Assembly: GCA_017471245.1 (NCBI GenBank)
Contig: JAFUVB010000003.1
Span: 22,889 to 86,888 of the forward strand
Direction: 5' to 3'
Length of the DNA stretch: 64,000 nucleotides
Origin: Prevotella sp.
Lineage (GTDB): Bacteria > Bacteroidota > Bacteroidia > Bacteroidales > Bacteroidaceae
Shown: positions 46,609 through 55,917 of the stretch, piece after piece
Numbering within the stretch: position 1 is the stretch's first letter
Layout of the letters: each line of letters opens with the position of its first letter
Program-made: the position numbers and the translations under genes
Notes under the pieces: generated by a model
Seen by the model: only the letters and a program-made list of their open reading frames with translations
What the model was told of the DNA's origin: nothing
The model's database searches: none

Positions 46609-48633
46609 ATGAGCATGTTGAAGGGAAATACACCATCAAAGATACTGAAAGGTAAGAGGCTGCACGGTCTTTTACTTTTCTGCCTTTTTGCCTTCATGCC
46701 AGCGCGCGCCCAGTATAACATCGACCGAGTTATCATGGCGGGGCGGAGCGCATTGTATTATGAAGACTACGTGCTCTCTATCCAGTATTTCAATCAGGTG
46801 ATCACGGCAAAGCCCTATCTCTATGAACCGTGGTATTTCAGGGCTGTGGCGAAATATAATCTTGACGACTATCTCGGCGCAGAGAACGACTGCACGGAGG
46901 CAATCAGCCTGAATCCATACGTTTCGAATATCTATGAGCTGCGGGGAGTGTGCCGCATCAGGCAGCAGAAATATGCGGATGCCGCCACCGACTATGACAG
47001 GGCGATTGCCAACGACCCAATGAACATGAACCTGTGGTACAACCGCGCCCTGTGCCGCATACAAGACAAGGACTATGACAAGGCTAACTTCGAGCTCGAC
47101 TCGATGATGAACCGCTGGAAAACCAATGCCAAGATCTATCAGCTCAAGGCTGAGGTGTGCATGCAGCAGAGCGACACCGTGGCGGCATCGTCGTTTCTCG
47201 ACCGCTCATTGGAACTGGATCCCTACGACGGTGAGGCTTGGACGGTCAGGGCAATGATCAGCCTGAGTCGGAAAAAATGGAAAGATGCCGACCAGCAGCT
47301 CGGAAAGGCAATCCACCTGAAGCCCACCGTGGCGAACAATTATGTGAACCGCGCGCTGGCAAGGTATAATATCAACAACCTGCGCGGTGCCATGGCGGAT
47401 TACGACAAGGCCATCGAGCTTGATCCCAACAATTTCCTGGCTCACTACAACCGCGGACAGCTGCGCGTGCAAGTGGGCGACGACAACCGTGCCATCGATG
47501 ATTTCGACTTCATCATCAACCTGGAGCCGAACAACATCATGGCTATCTTCAACCGTGCCCTGCTGCTCGACAGGACAGGCGACCTGCGGGGCGCCATCCG
47601 CGACTATAGCCGGGTAATCGATGAGTTCCCGAATTTCTGGACAGGACTGCAGTATCGCGCGCGGTGCTACCGCCGACTGGGCATGACGGCACAGGCTGAG
47701 ATGGACGAATTCCGCATTTTCAAGGCGCAGATGGACAAGCACTTGGGCATACAGCCGCGTTGGGGCAAGAAGAAAAGCAAGGAGATTCGCAAGCAGAGCG
47801 ACATCGACATGGAGAAATACAACCAGCTGGTGGAGGCCGACGAGCAGGTGGTGGAGCACGAATACAACTCCGCCTACCGTGGCAAGGTGCAGAACCGCAA
47901 GGTGGAAGACGAATACATGCCGATGTATGTGCTGTCGTACCGCCGCTACAGCAACGGGGTGAAGAGCTACACCGCATACGACAACGAGGTGGAGGCATTC
48001 AACCGCACCTCCCATCCGCGCCACAGCATCAACATCACATGCAATCAGCAGACACTCAGCGAGGGTGAGACGCGTGCCTACTTCATGCTGGTGGATTCGC
48101 TTTCGGCCGATGTGGCAGCCATCAAAGACCTGAACGCCGACAAGGCACTGCTCATCCATCGCGCCGTGGCATATTCGGTGGTGCAGAATTTCGATGCTGC
48201 CATCAACGACCTCACCGCTTACGTGCAGACCGACAGCACATCGGCCATCGCCTATTGGCAGCGCGGCGTTTGCCAGGCACTGATGAACGAGTTCACACAG
48301 TCACAAGGCATCGACTCCGACCTCAGGGCTGCCCGCACCTTTGCCGATTTCGACCAGGCCATCAGCCTAAGTCCGCACAATCCGTTTATCTATTACGACC
48401 GCGCAACGCTCCATGCCTCGCGCAAGCAATACCAGGCTGCCATCGACGACTACTCGCGAGCCATCGAGCTCGATCCCAACATCGCCGAAGCCTATTACAA
48501 CCGCGGACTGGCGCGTATCTATAGCGGCAACAAGGCAGAAGGCCTCGAAGACCTGAGCAAAGCGGGCGAACTCGGACTCTTTAATGCCTACGGACTGATC
48601 AAGAAATACAAGGCTGCGAAGGAGCACAAGTAG
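46609..48633 (+). CDS. Exported tetratricopeptide-repeat protein
   Basis: A 674-aa protein with a signal peptide (LLLFCLFAFMPARAQ; mature from about residue 36). TPR units run through most of the length, for example EPWYFRAVAKYNLDDYLGAE, LAHYNRGQLRVQVGDDNRAI and NIAEAYYNRGLARIYSGNKA. A charged non-TPR stretch (about 370-470) divides them. It is probably a periplasmic scaffold; no enzyme motif seen. It sits 50 bp after def. Confidence 0.85.
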   Translation: MSMLKGNTPSKILKGKRLHGLLLFCLFAFMPARAQYNIDRVIMAGRSALYYEDYVLSIQYFNQVITAKPYLYEPWYFRAVAKYNLDDYLGAENDCTEAISLNPYVSNIYELRGVCRIRQQKYADAATDYDRAIANDPMNMNLWYNRALCRIQDKDYDKANFELDSMMNRWKTNAKIYQLKAEVCMQQSDTVAASSFLDRSLELDPYDGEAWTVRAMISLSRKKWKDADQQLGKAIHLKPTVANNYVNRALARYNINNLRGAMADYDKAIELDPNNFLAHYNRGQLRVQVGDDNRAIDDFDFIINLEPNNIMAIFNRALLLDRTGDLRGAIRDYSRVIDEFPNFWTGLQYRARCYRRLGMTAQAEMDEFRIFKAQMDKHLGIQPRWGKKKSKEIRKQSDIDMEKYNQLVEADEQVVEHEYNSAYRGKVQNRKVEDEYMPMYVLSYRRYSNGVKSYTAYDNEVEAFNRTSHPRHSINITCNQQTLSEGETRAYFMLVDSLSADVAAIKDLNADKALLIHRAVAYSVVQNFDAAINDLTAYVQTDSTSAIAYWQRGVCQALMNEFTQSQGIDSDLRAARTFADFDQAISLSPHNPFIYYDRATLHASRKQYQAAIDDYSRAIELDPNIAEAYYNRGLARIYSGNKAEGLEDLSKAGELGLFNAYGLIKKYKAAKEHK

Positions 48634-48644
48634 GTTGTAGCCGG

Positions 48645-48732
48645 TGAAACCTATGCTTTTGGGCATAAAAACCTATGGTTTCTGTGTATAAAACATACTC
48701 TTTCACCTTCCAAAACCATAGTTCCCGTCAAT
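48645..48732 (-). repeat. 22-bp-period array, core AAACCTATGCTTTT (4 units)
   Basis: Units start at 48645, 48667, 48689 and 48711. The first two are close to consensus and the last two degenerate. As at 14.75 kb, a palindromic composite element follows within about 100 bp. Confidence 0.75.
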
Positions 48733-48810
48733 TGTTATTGTTTAACCCCATAGATTTTCGCATCAACTATAGACTAATTTTATAAAAGATCTGCACTTGA
48801 GCATAACCGT

Positions 48811-49174
48811 CTGATTATCAGTTGCTTCATCGATTTTGTGCGTTACCCGCTGCGTTACCTGCTGCGTTACCAGCTGCGTAATTTCATTGACCATTTTCCA
48901 ATGACCATTGATCATCGTATTTGTGAATGGTCTACGTCTACCGGTCAATGATCAATGTCAATGGTAAATAGTCAATGTTCAATGGAAAATGGTCAATGTT
49001 CAATGGAAAATGGTCAATGTTCAATGGTAAATAGTCAATGTTCAATGGAAAATGGTCAATGTTCAATGGAAAATGGTCAATGTTCAATGGAAAATGGTCA
49101 ATGAAATTACGCAGCTGGTAACGCAGCTGGTAACGCAGCGAGTAACGCATGATTTTTCTCATTTCTTTGATAGT
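48811..49174. repeat. Palindromic composite element B
   Basis: Left edge CTGATTATCAG (48811-48821), 19-20 bp, three 12-bp units of type CGTTACCNGCTG (48841-48876), then CGTAATTTCATTGACC. The interior is tandem CAATGGAAAATGGT units (about 48940-49100). The right arm mirrors the left: GGTCAATGAAATTACG, three inverted 12-bp units (49112-49147), 19 bp, then a degenerate TGATAGTCAG. Arms are about 85-90 bp and close to 90% alike where aligned by eye. The 48634-49315 gap has no gene. Confidence 0.8.
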
Positions 49175-49277
49175 CAGGCAATTGCACCGAAATGCACGTC
49201 ATCTGTGTTTTTTCGGGTATGGAGAGTTATTTATAAAGAAAAATCCGCAAATATGACGCTATCTCAAAATAAAGTGC

Positions 49278-49285
49278 TAACTTTG
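49278..49285 (+). promoter_or_regulatory. -7 box of thrS
   Basis: TAACTTTG, 31 bp before the thrS ATG; the -33 region is weak. No T-box leader is visible. Confidence 0.5.
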
Positions 49286-49315
49286 CACCCAATATCGATT
49301 TTAAATAACAACAGA

Positions 49316-51259
49316 ATGATTAACATTACATTTCCAGACGGCTCTGTTCGCTCGTATGAGCAGGGCGTGACAGGACTCGAAATTGCTGAGAGCATATCAC
49401 CGGCTTTGGCACGCAGCGTTATCAGTTGCGGTGTGAATGGTGAGACAGTTGAATTGAACCGACCCATCAACGAGGATGCTACCATTGCCCTCTACAAATG
49501 GGATGACGACGAGGGAAAGCATACCTTCTGGCACACCAGCGCTCACTTGCTGGCCGAGGCACTCAAGGAATTGTATCCCGGCATTCAGTTCGGATTCGGT
49601 CCCGCAATCGAAAACGGATTCTTCTATGACGTGCTGCTGCCCGACGGAGAGCAGATCAAGGAGGGCGATTTCACCAAGATTGAGGATAAGATGAAGGAAC
49701 TCGCCGGGAAGAAAGAGCCGGTGGTGCGCCGCGAGGTGTCGAAGAGCGATGCCCTGAAGGAGTTTGCCGCCGACGGTCAGACCTATAAGTGCGAGCACAT
49801 TGAGCAGGACTTGGAAGACGGAACCATCACTACATACACGCAGGGACGCTTCACCGACCTCTGCCGAGGACCGCACCTCGTGAACACGGGCGACATCAAG
49901 GCAGTGAAGCTCACCAGTGTTGCCGGTGCTTTCTGGCGCGGCGATGCCGAGCGCGAGCAGATGCAGCGCCTCTACGGTATCTCTTTCCCCAAGAAAAAGA
50001 TGCTCGACGAGTATCTCGTCATGCTGGAGGAAGCCAAGAAGCGCGACCACCGCAAGATTGGAAAGGAGATGGATTTGTTCATGTTCTCTGAGCGCGTGGG
50101 CAAGGGACTGCCCATCTGGCTGCCCAAGGGCACTGAGCTCCGCCTTCGTTTGCAGGATCATCTGCGCAAGGTGCAGAAGCGTTTCGGCTATCAGGAGGTG
50201 ATCACTCCGCACATCGGAAGCAAGAACCTCTACGTGACCAGCGGACACTATGCTCACTACGGAAAGGATTCTTTCCGCCCGATAACCACTCCCGAGGAAG
50301 GAGAAGAGTACATGCTGAAACCGATGAACTGCCCGCATCACTGCGAAATATTTGCCAACAAGCCGCGTTCCTATCGCGACCTGCCGTTGCGCATCGCCGA
50401 GTTTGGTACGGTTTACAGATATGAGCAGAGCGGAGAACTGCATGGACTGACCCGCGTGCGCTCATTCACCCAGGATGATGCCCACCTTTTCTGTCGTCCC
50501 GACCAGGTGAAGCAGGAGTTCCTCAATGTGATGGAGATCATCAATATCGTGCTCACCGCCTTCGGATTCAACTTCGAGGCTCAGATTTCACTACGCGATC
50601 CCAACGACCACGAGAAGTATGTGGGTACTGATGAGGACTGGGCTCTGGCAGAAAAAGCCATCGTTGAGGCTTGCGAGGAGAAGGGGTTGCCCGCCAAGAT
50701 CGAGTATGGCGAGGCAGCTTTCTACGGTCCGAAGCTCGACTTCATGATCAAAGATGCCATCGGGCGCCGCTGGCAGTTAGGTACAATCCAGGTAGACTAT
50801 AACCTGCCAAAGCGTTTCCAACTGGAGTATACCGACGAGGACAACACGAAGAAGACTCCCGTGATGATCCACCGTGCACCTTTTGGCAGCATGGAGCGAT
50901 TCTGCGCCGTGCTCATCGAGCATACCAGCGGTCATTTCCCATTGTGGCTCACTCCCGATCAGGTCGCCATTCTGCCGCTCTCGGAGAAGTATAACGACTA
51001 CGCCAAGGAGGTTGCCAGGAAGTTCGACCTGCAGGGTGTGCGCGCCACACTGGATTTGCGCAACGAGAAACTTGGAAGGAAGATACGCGACAACGAGCTG
51101 AAGCGCATCCCTTACATGGTGATCGTCGGCGAGAAAGAGGCAGCAGAGGGATTGGTTGCCGTGCGCCCGCAAGGTGGTGGAGAGCAAAGTGTGAAGACAA
51201 TTCAGGAGTTCATCGATGAGGTGAATGCCAAGGTGGCAGAGATGACCAAGGACTTCTGA
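49316..51259 (+). CDS. thrS: Threonyl-tRNA synthetase
   Basis: A 647-aa class II synthetase. Residues 1-60 form the TGS domain ([20 protein letters not shown]). The second-additional editing domain shows [16 protein letters not shown] and the TDLCRGPH motif. The catalytic core includes [20 protein letters not shown] (zinc Cys), [19 protein letters not shown] and [18 protein letters not shown]. An anticodon-binding domain ends it. Start MINITFPDG; the longer open frame upstream is translated repeat. Confidence 0.97.
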   Translation: MINITFPDGSVRSYEQGVTGLEIAESISPALARSVISCGVNGETVELNRPINEDATIALYKWDDDEGKHTFWHTSAHLLAEALKELYPGIQFGFGPAIENGFFYDVLLPDGEQIKEGDFTKIEDKMKELAGKKEPVVRREVSKSDALKEFAADGQTYKCEHIEQDLEDGTITTYTQGRFTDLCRGPHLVNTGDIKAVKLTSVAGAFWRGDAEREQMQRLYGISFPKKKMLDEYLVMLEEAKKRDHRKIGKEMDLFMFSERVGKGLPIWLPKGTELRLRLQDHLRKVQKRFGYQEVITPHIGSKNLYVTSGHYAHYGKDSFRPITTPEEGEEYMLKPMNCPHHCEIFANKPRSYRDLPLRIAEFGTVYRYEQSGELHGLTRVRSFTQDDAHLFCRPDQVKQEFLNVMEIINIVLTAFGFNFEAQISLRDPNDHEKYVGTDEDWALAEKAIVEACEEKGLPAKIEYGEAAFYGPKLDFMIKDAIGRRWQLGTIQVDYNLPKRFQLEYTDEDNTKKTPVMIHRAPFGSMERFCAVLIEHTSGHFPLWLTPDQVAILPLSEKYNDYAKEVARKFDLQGVRATLDLRNEKLGRKIRDNELKRIPYMVIVGEKEAAEGLVAVRPQGGGEQSVKTIQEFIDEVNAKVAEMTKDF

Positions 51260-51267
51260 TTTGCTGA

Positions 51268-51398
51268 AGAATGAAGAGTGAAGATCAGAAATAAGGTCTC
51301 GTGTGCAGCTGTATGAACTAAAAAAGTTCGTAAGTGGTGTTAAAAATAATTAACAGCGTCGAGATAATTCTTCATTCTTCATTCTTAATTCTTAATTT
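51268..51398. repeat. GAAGAATGAAGAGTGAAGA / TTCATTCTTCATTCTTAA inverted pair
   Basis: A GAAGAATGAAGAGTGAAGA block (51265-51286) faces a TTCTTCATTCTTCATTCTTAA block (51369-51396) in the thrS-infC gap, so they can pair. A small GAACT/AGTTC hairpin lies between. Confidence 0.65.
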
Positions 51399-51403
51399 AT
51401 AAG

Positions 51404-51411
51404 TATCTTTG
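51404..51411 (+). promoter_or_regulatory. -7 box of infC-rpmI-rplT
   Basis: TATCTTTG, followed by a leader of about 108 nt before infC. Translation factor and L20 leaders are often autoregulated; nothing here proves it. Confidence 0.6.
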
Positions 51412-51525
51412 CAGCCGATTTCTAATAAGTTGGATTTCTATCCGACCTTTTATCGCCATGGCAGAATTGGTGCGAGCATCATTCAGCTCATCTGGCTTAA
51501 CGAAAAAGTTGAACTAAAACAGTTA

Positions 51526-52233
51526 ATGAAGAACGACAAAAAAGGACAGCAGTACCGTGTGAACGAGCAGATTCGTGTGCGCGAAGTACGTATTGTGGGT
51601 GACGGAGAATCAATGGTTCTGCCAACACGACAAGCTTTGGATATGGCACGTCAGCAGGGAGTAGACCTTGTTGAGATTTCCCCGAATGCAAACCCGCCTG
51701 TTTGTCGTCTCATTGACTACAGCAAGTTCCTCTATCAGCAGAAGAAACGTGCCAAGGAAATGAAGGCAAAGCAGGTGAAGCAGGAGGTGAAAGAAATACG
51801 TTTCGGTCCTCAGACCGATGACCACGACTATAACTTCAAGCTGAAACATGCCAAGGAATTCCTCGAAGAAGGAAATAAGGTGAGAGCCTACGTGTTCTTC
51901 CGCGGGCGTTCCATCCTGTTCAAGGAGCAGGGCGAGGTGCTGCTTTTGCGTTTCGCCAACGATCTGGAAGAGTATGGCAAGGTGGAGCAGATGCCTTCAC
52001 TTGAGGGAAAGAAGATGTTCCTGTACATATCACCCAAGAAAGCCGGCGTGGCAAAGAAGAGCCAGCAGAAGCTCGACAGGGAAAAGCGCGAGGCTGAGGC
52101 AAAGGAAATTTCGAAGCAGGCTCAGAAAGCTGCCCAGGATAATCCGGTTGAGGATGCTCCTGCCAACGGTGGTCTGTTTGCAAATATCAAAGGCGGTGAT
52201 GAACTGTTGAAGAAACTGAAAGGAGAAGAATAA
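51526..52233 (+). CDS. infC: Translation initiation factor IF-3
   Basis: A 235-aa factor that keeps 30S subunits free and checks the start codon. IF3-[21 protein letters not shown] and [20 protein letters not shown]; a Lys-rich linker ([20 protein letters not shown]); IF3-[21 protein letters not shown]. The C-terminus has an extra charged tail of about 50 residues, common in this phylum. Start [11 protein letters not shown] (51526). Confidence 0.95.
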   Translation: MKNDKKGQQYRVNEQIRVREVRIVGDGESMVLPTRQALDMARQQGVDLVEISPNANPPVCRLIDYSKFLYQQKKRAKEMKAKQVKQEVKEIRFGPQTDDHDYNFKLKHAKEFLEEGNKVRAYVFFRGRSILFKEQGEVLLLRFANDLEEYGKVEQMPSLEGKKMFLYISPKKAGVAKKSQQKLDREKREAEAKEISKQAQKAAQDNPVEDAPANGGLFANIKGGDELLKKLKGEE

Positions 52234-52307
52234 GAAGGAAGATTGGTGCGTAACGCCGGGTATATGCGTTGCCACTGTAAATATTAACAATTAATTTAAA
52301 AGAAAAA

Positions 52308-52505
52308 ATGCCAAAAGTAAAGACAAACGCCGGTGCGAAGAAGAGATTTCGTTTCACCGGTACCGGTAAGCTGAAAAGAAAGCACGCTTATCACAGTCAC
52401 ATTCTGACAAAGAAAACAAAGAAGCAAAAGAGAAACCTGGTTCACCAGGCTATTGTTGACCCGTCAAACATGAAGCAGGTACGCGATTTGCTCTGCCTTC
52501 GTTAA
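52308..52505 (+). CDS. rpmI: Ribosomal protein L35
   Basis: A 65-aa basic protein: [20 protein letters not shown], then [20 protein letters not shown]. Normal length and standard infC-rpmI-rplT order. Confidence 0.98.
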   Translation: MPKVKTNAGAKKRFRFTGTGKLKRKHAYHSHILTKKTKKQKRNLVHQAIVDPSNMKQVRDLLCLR

Positions 52506-52533
52506 ACAATTAATTTAGGAAAGGAACAAAACT

Positions 52534-52878
52534 ATGCCAAGATCAGTAAATCACGTTGCTTCAAGAGCAAGGAGAAAGAGAATTCTCAAATTGACACGCG
52601 GCTATTTCGGAGCCCGCAAGAATGTTTGGACAGTAGCTAAGAATACCTGGGAGAAAGGTCTTACATACGCATATCGCGACCGCAGAACCAAGAAGCGCAA
52701 TTTCCGCGCTCTGTGGATTCAGCGCATCAATGCCGCTGCACGCATGGAGGGACTGAGCTACTCACAATTGATGGGTAACTTGCACAAGGCTGGTATCGAG
52801 ATCAACCGCAAAGTGCTCGCCGACCTTGCTGTCAACAATCCAGAGGCTTTCAAGGCCATCGTTGACAAGGTGAAATAG
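52534..52878 (+). CDS. rplT: Ribosomal protein L20
   Basis: A 114-aa 23S rRNA-binding assembly protein: [40 protein letters not shown], and [20 protein letters not shown]. Last gene of the infC operon, followed by a clear terminator. Confidence 0.98.
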   Translation: MPRSVNHVASRARRKRILKLTRGYFGARKNVWTVAKNTWEKGLTYAYRDRRTKKRNFRALWIQRINAAARMEGLSYSQLMGNLHKAGIEINRKVLADLAVNNPEAFKAIVDKVK

Positions 52879-52904
52879 TCTTCTATCAGAACAGAAAATA
52901 ATCA

Positions 52905-52937
52905 GGGGATGCAGCTTGCGCTGTATCCCCTTTTTTT
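52905..52937 (+). terminator. Terminator of infC-rpmI-rplT
   Basis: GGGGATGCAGC pairs GCTGTATCCCC around TTGC, followed directly by seven T. Confidence 0.92.
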
Positions 52938-53033
52938 ATAAATTATTAGGTAAAGTTATGCTTTTTCATAATAAAACTTATTTTTTTTTCAAAAAATTGT
53001 TTTATTTGAAATAAAATACTATCTTTGCATTCG

Positions 53034-53275
53034 GAATATACCGTGGTGAAATATCATCATGGGTATTTGGCAAAAGCAAATATCGTCTATAATGTGAATC
53101 TGGACAATTCCTCAGTTGCAACGATGATAGCAAGCCAACCATGCTGTTAATGATTGTATTATAAGAATTAGCGTGGGCGTTGCTTATTGGTTGTAACAGG
53201 TGAAGTCCAGAACCTATATTATTAAATAAGCGATTGTCCCACGCTTCGTTATTAAGCAAATATGTTGCCCCAATA
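53034..53275 (+). ncRNA. Candidate structured non-coding RNA (possibly 6S-like)
   Basis: A strong promoter (ATTG 52996-52999, 20 bp, TATCTTTG 53020-53027) faces about 240 bp with no plausible reading frame. It lies between a terminator and the convergent mutS2 stop. Helices visible: GCGTGGG (53171-53177)/CCCACGC (53238-53244), GCTTATT (53182-53188)/AATAAGC (53225-53231), GGTT (53189-53192)/AACC (53211-53214), a stacked irregular hairpin; also GTATTTG/CAAATAT locally near 53062-53082. Length and the single long interrupted hairpin recall 6S RNA, but I cannot confirm it. No clear T-run marks the 3' end. Confidence 0.45.
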
Positions 53276-53280
53276 ATATA

Positions 53281-53352
53281 GTTCTAATCTCTCACCTCTC
53301 ACCTCTCACTTCTAATTTCTCACCTCTAATCCCTCACCTCTCACCTCTAATT
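53281..53352. repeat. CTCACCTCTAAT repeats upstream of the mutS2 stop
   Basis: About seven copies of CTCACCTCT or CTCACTTCT with TAATC spacers. Confidence 0.8.
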
Positions 53353-53358
53353 ACACTT

Positions 53359-55878
53359 CTATTCCAAGTCTATGACAGTGATGCCGGCACCGCCGAATTG
53401 AACATGTTCGTCGCGGTATGACTGCACGTTAGGAACTGTGGAGAGATACTGCCTGATGAGTTGTCTCAGTATGCCGCTGCCGGTTCCGTGAAGAATCCTC
53501 ACGCGGCTCATGCCTACCAATATGGCATCGTCGATGAAATAGGTGACGGCATTGATAGCTTCATCACCGCGCATGCCGCGTACATCAAGATCTTGCTTGA
53601 AGTGCAGTTTCCTGTTGTCAATCGTTTCGCGCGTTTCTCTGCTTACGGTTACGTAGGCATGCGGCTCTTCTTTTTTAGGCATGGAAGCCGGTTCCAGTCT
53701 TTCCATTCTCATCTTTGTGCGCATGTCACCGAAGATAACGGTTGCCATTTTCCCGTCGGTGGACTCGATTTTGCCAACAGAGGTGAGACCTTTGATGCGC
53801 ACGGCGGAACCAATGGTGAGTGATGGAAGCTTTTCTGATGATTGACTGTTGGCGGACTGCTGCGCAGCTTGGTCGGATTGTTGTGCTGCCGATGCTGCTT
53901 TTTCCTTTTTCTTCTTCTCTTTTCTTTCCTTGCGCTGCTGTATCTGACGTATCTTGCGCGCAATCATCTCATCGTTGGCATTGGTGTCTACATCTTCAAT
54001 CTGCTGACGGAAGGTGTTCAGTCCTTCACGGATTCGGCGCGTTTCTTCCTTCGCAGCCTGACTTTCCTTGATTTCCCGGATTGTGTTTTCAATCTTCTTG
54101 TTGCTCTCGCGCAACAGTTCCTCTGCCTGTTCTTTGGCGCGCCTCAGTATTTCCTTGCGTTGTTGCTCCACCTCTTTTACCTCTGCCTCATAGTGGGCAA
54201 TGGTCTGCTGCATCTGTTTTTCATGCTGATGGATGTTCTGCCGCTTGCTTTCCCAGTAGCGCTTGTCGCGGACGATGTCCTGTAGGTATTTGTCGCTTTG
54301 TATGTAATCGCTGCCCACGATATCGCTGGCATTGCGGATTACTTCTTCAGGAAGCCCGATCTTCCGCGCTATCTCAATGGCAAACGAAGAGCCTGGCTGG
54401 CCGATTTGCAATTGGAAAAGGGCCCGCATCTCGTTGCGGTCGTAAAGCATGGCACCATTTACCACGTTTTTGTTCTTGTCGGCAAAGTGTTTCAAGTTCT
54501 GATAGTGGGTGGTTATCACGCCCCAAGCCATGCGTCGGCAGAATTGCATGAGTACGCTTTCGGCAATGGCACCGCCGATGAGCGGTTCTGTTCCGGTTCC
54601 GAATTCGTCTATCAGTATGAGTGTCTTCTCATCTGCTGCCTTGATCATGTTCTTCATGTTCAGCAGATGACTTGAATAGGTGCTCAGGTCGTTCTCTATA
54701 CTTTGCTCGTCGCCGATATCTATCAGGATGTTTTGGAACACGCCAGTCTTGCTTCGCTCGCTCATGGGAACTGACAATCCACATTGAATCATGTATTGCA
54801 GCAATCCGGTGGTTTTCAGACATACCGATTTTCCTCCTGCATTCGGTCCTGATATGATGAGAATCCTTTTTTCCTTGGTGAGCATAATGTCGAGTGGAAC
54901 AATGTGCTTTCCCTGTTTCTCTAATGATCTTTGCAGCAGTGGATGAACGGCGTGGATCCAGTCAATATACGGTTGTTGCAGCACTTCGGGCTCTATTCCC
55001 TTCATGCTTGCGGCAAGCTCTGCCTTTGCCTGGATGAAATCGATTTTTGCCAGGAAGATATATGAGTTGAGTATTTCTTGGATATGGGGTCTCACTTCCT
55101 TGGAGAATTCGGTGAGTATCCTGATTATCTCTCGCCGCTCCTCTGCCTCTAATTCGCGGATGCGGTTGTTGGCTTCAACCACTTCGGTAGGTTCTATGAA
55201 CACGGTCTTTCCGCTGGCAGACTCATCGTGGATAATACCTTTTATCTTTCTTTTAAGTCCCGGGGCGATGGGAATCACTAATCTGCCGTCGCGAATGGTT
55301 GGGTTTACGTCTTTTTCAACGAGTCCTTCGCTTTGTGCCGATCTCAGAATACCATAGAGCGTACGTGATATGCTGCCCTCTGTCTTCGCAAGTTCTCGGC
55401 GGATATTGCCAAGTTCTGCCGACGCAGAGTCTTTTATTTTTCCGAATTTGTCGAGGATTTGGTCGATACGCTGTATCAGCTGGGGGAAAGTGACTACGTC
55501 TTCAGTCAGTTTGAACAAAGAAGGGTAGGCCGGTTCCGTTGGTTCCCTGCGCAGATACTGAACTATGCGGTGGATGGTTTCTAATGAACGGCGCAGGTCA
55601 AACAGCTCATCCTCCTCCATGTGAGTGCCTTCTAACCGGAGGCGGGCGACGGATTCCCTGACATCAAAGAAATACTGCATGGGGAAATCGTCTGTTTCCT
55701 CTTGCAGTTTCCTGAATTCCTTGGTCTGTTGCAGTTGTTCGCGGATGGCCTCAGCATCCTGACTGAATGCCATCTGCGTCACTTGCTCCTTGCCAAGGGG
55801 GCTCATGCACTTTTCTTTCAGGAGCATGCGAATCTCGTTGAATCCAATCTTTTGTTCAAAAGTATTCGGGTATATCAT
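53359..55878 (-). CDS. mutS2: MutS2 ATPase/endonuclease
   Basis: An 839-aa protein linked to recombination suppression and, in other bacteria, rescue of collided ribosomes. MutS core ATPase: Walker A in ISGPNAGGKSVCLKTTGLLQ, Walker B in TLILIDEFGTGTEPLIGGAI, and ITTHYQNLKHFADK. A long coiled coil (about 510-640) leads to a KOW-like segment and the C-terminal Smr domain (LDVRGMRGDEAINAV, RVRILHGTGSGIL). Start at ATG 55878 (MIYPNTFEQK) is preferred; an in-frame TTG lies four codons earlier. Confidence 0.95.
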   Translation of the reverse strand: MIYPNTFEQKIGFNEIRMLLKEKCMSPLGKEQVTQMAFSQDAEAIREQLQQTKEFRKLQEETDDFPMQYFFDVRESVARLRLEGTHMEEDELFDLRRSLETIHRIVQYLRREPTEPAYPSLFKLTEDVVTFPQLIQRIDQILDKFGKIKDSASAELGNIRRELAKTEGSISRTLYGILRSAQSEGLVEKDVNPTIRDGRLVIPIAPGLKRKIKGIIHDESASGKTVFIEPTEVVEANNRIRELEAEERREIIRILTEFSKEVRPHIQEILNSYIFLAKIDFIQAKAELAASMKGIEPEVLQQPYIDWIHAVHPLLQRSLEKQGKHIVPLDIMLTKEKRILIISGPNAGGKSVCLKTTGLLQYMIQCGLSVPMSERSKTGVFQNILIDIGDEQSIENDLSTYSSHLLNMKNMIKAADEKTLILIDEFGTGTEPLIGGAIAESVLMQFCRRMAWGVITTHYQNLKHFADKNKNVVNGAMLYDRNEMRALFQLQIGQPGSSFAIEIARKIGLPEEVIRNASDIVGSDYIQSDKYLQDIVRDKRYWESKRQNIHQHEKQMQQTIAHYEAEVKEVEQQRKEILRRAKEQAEELLRESNKKIENTIREIKESQAAKEETRRIREGLNTFRQQIEDVDTNANDEMIARKIRQIQQRKERKEKKKKEKAASAAQQSDQAAQQSANSQSSEKLPSLTIGSAVRIKGLTSVGKIESTDGKMATVIFGDMRTKMRMERLEPASMPKKEEPHAYVTVSRETRETIDNRKLHFKQDLDVRGMRGDEAINAVTYFIDDAILVGMSRVRILHGTGSGILRQLIRQYLSTVPNVQSYRDEHVQFGGAGITVIDLE

Positions 55879-55917
55879 ATCGTTTGTCAATAGCGTCTCA
55901 TTAATAGGGAGTCTTTG

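Noticed and set aside
48938-49162. Minus-strand frame with repeated HFPLNID
   Set aside because: Direct translation of the CAATGGAAAATGG tandem repeats within composite element B.
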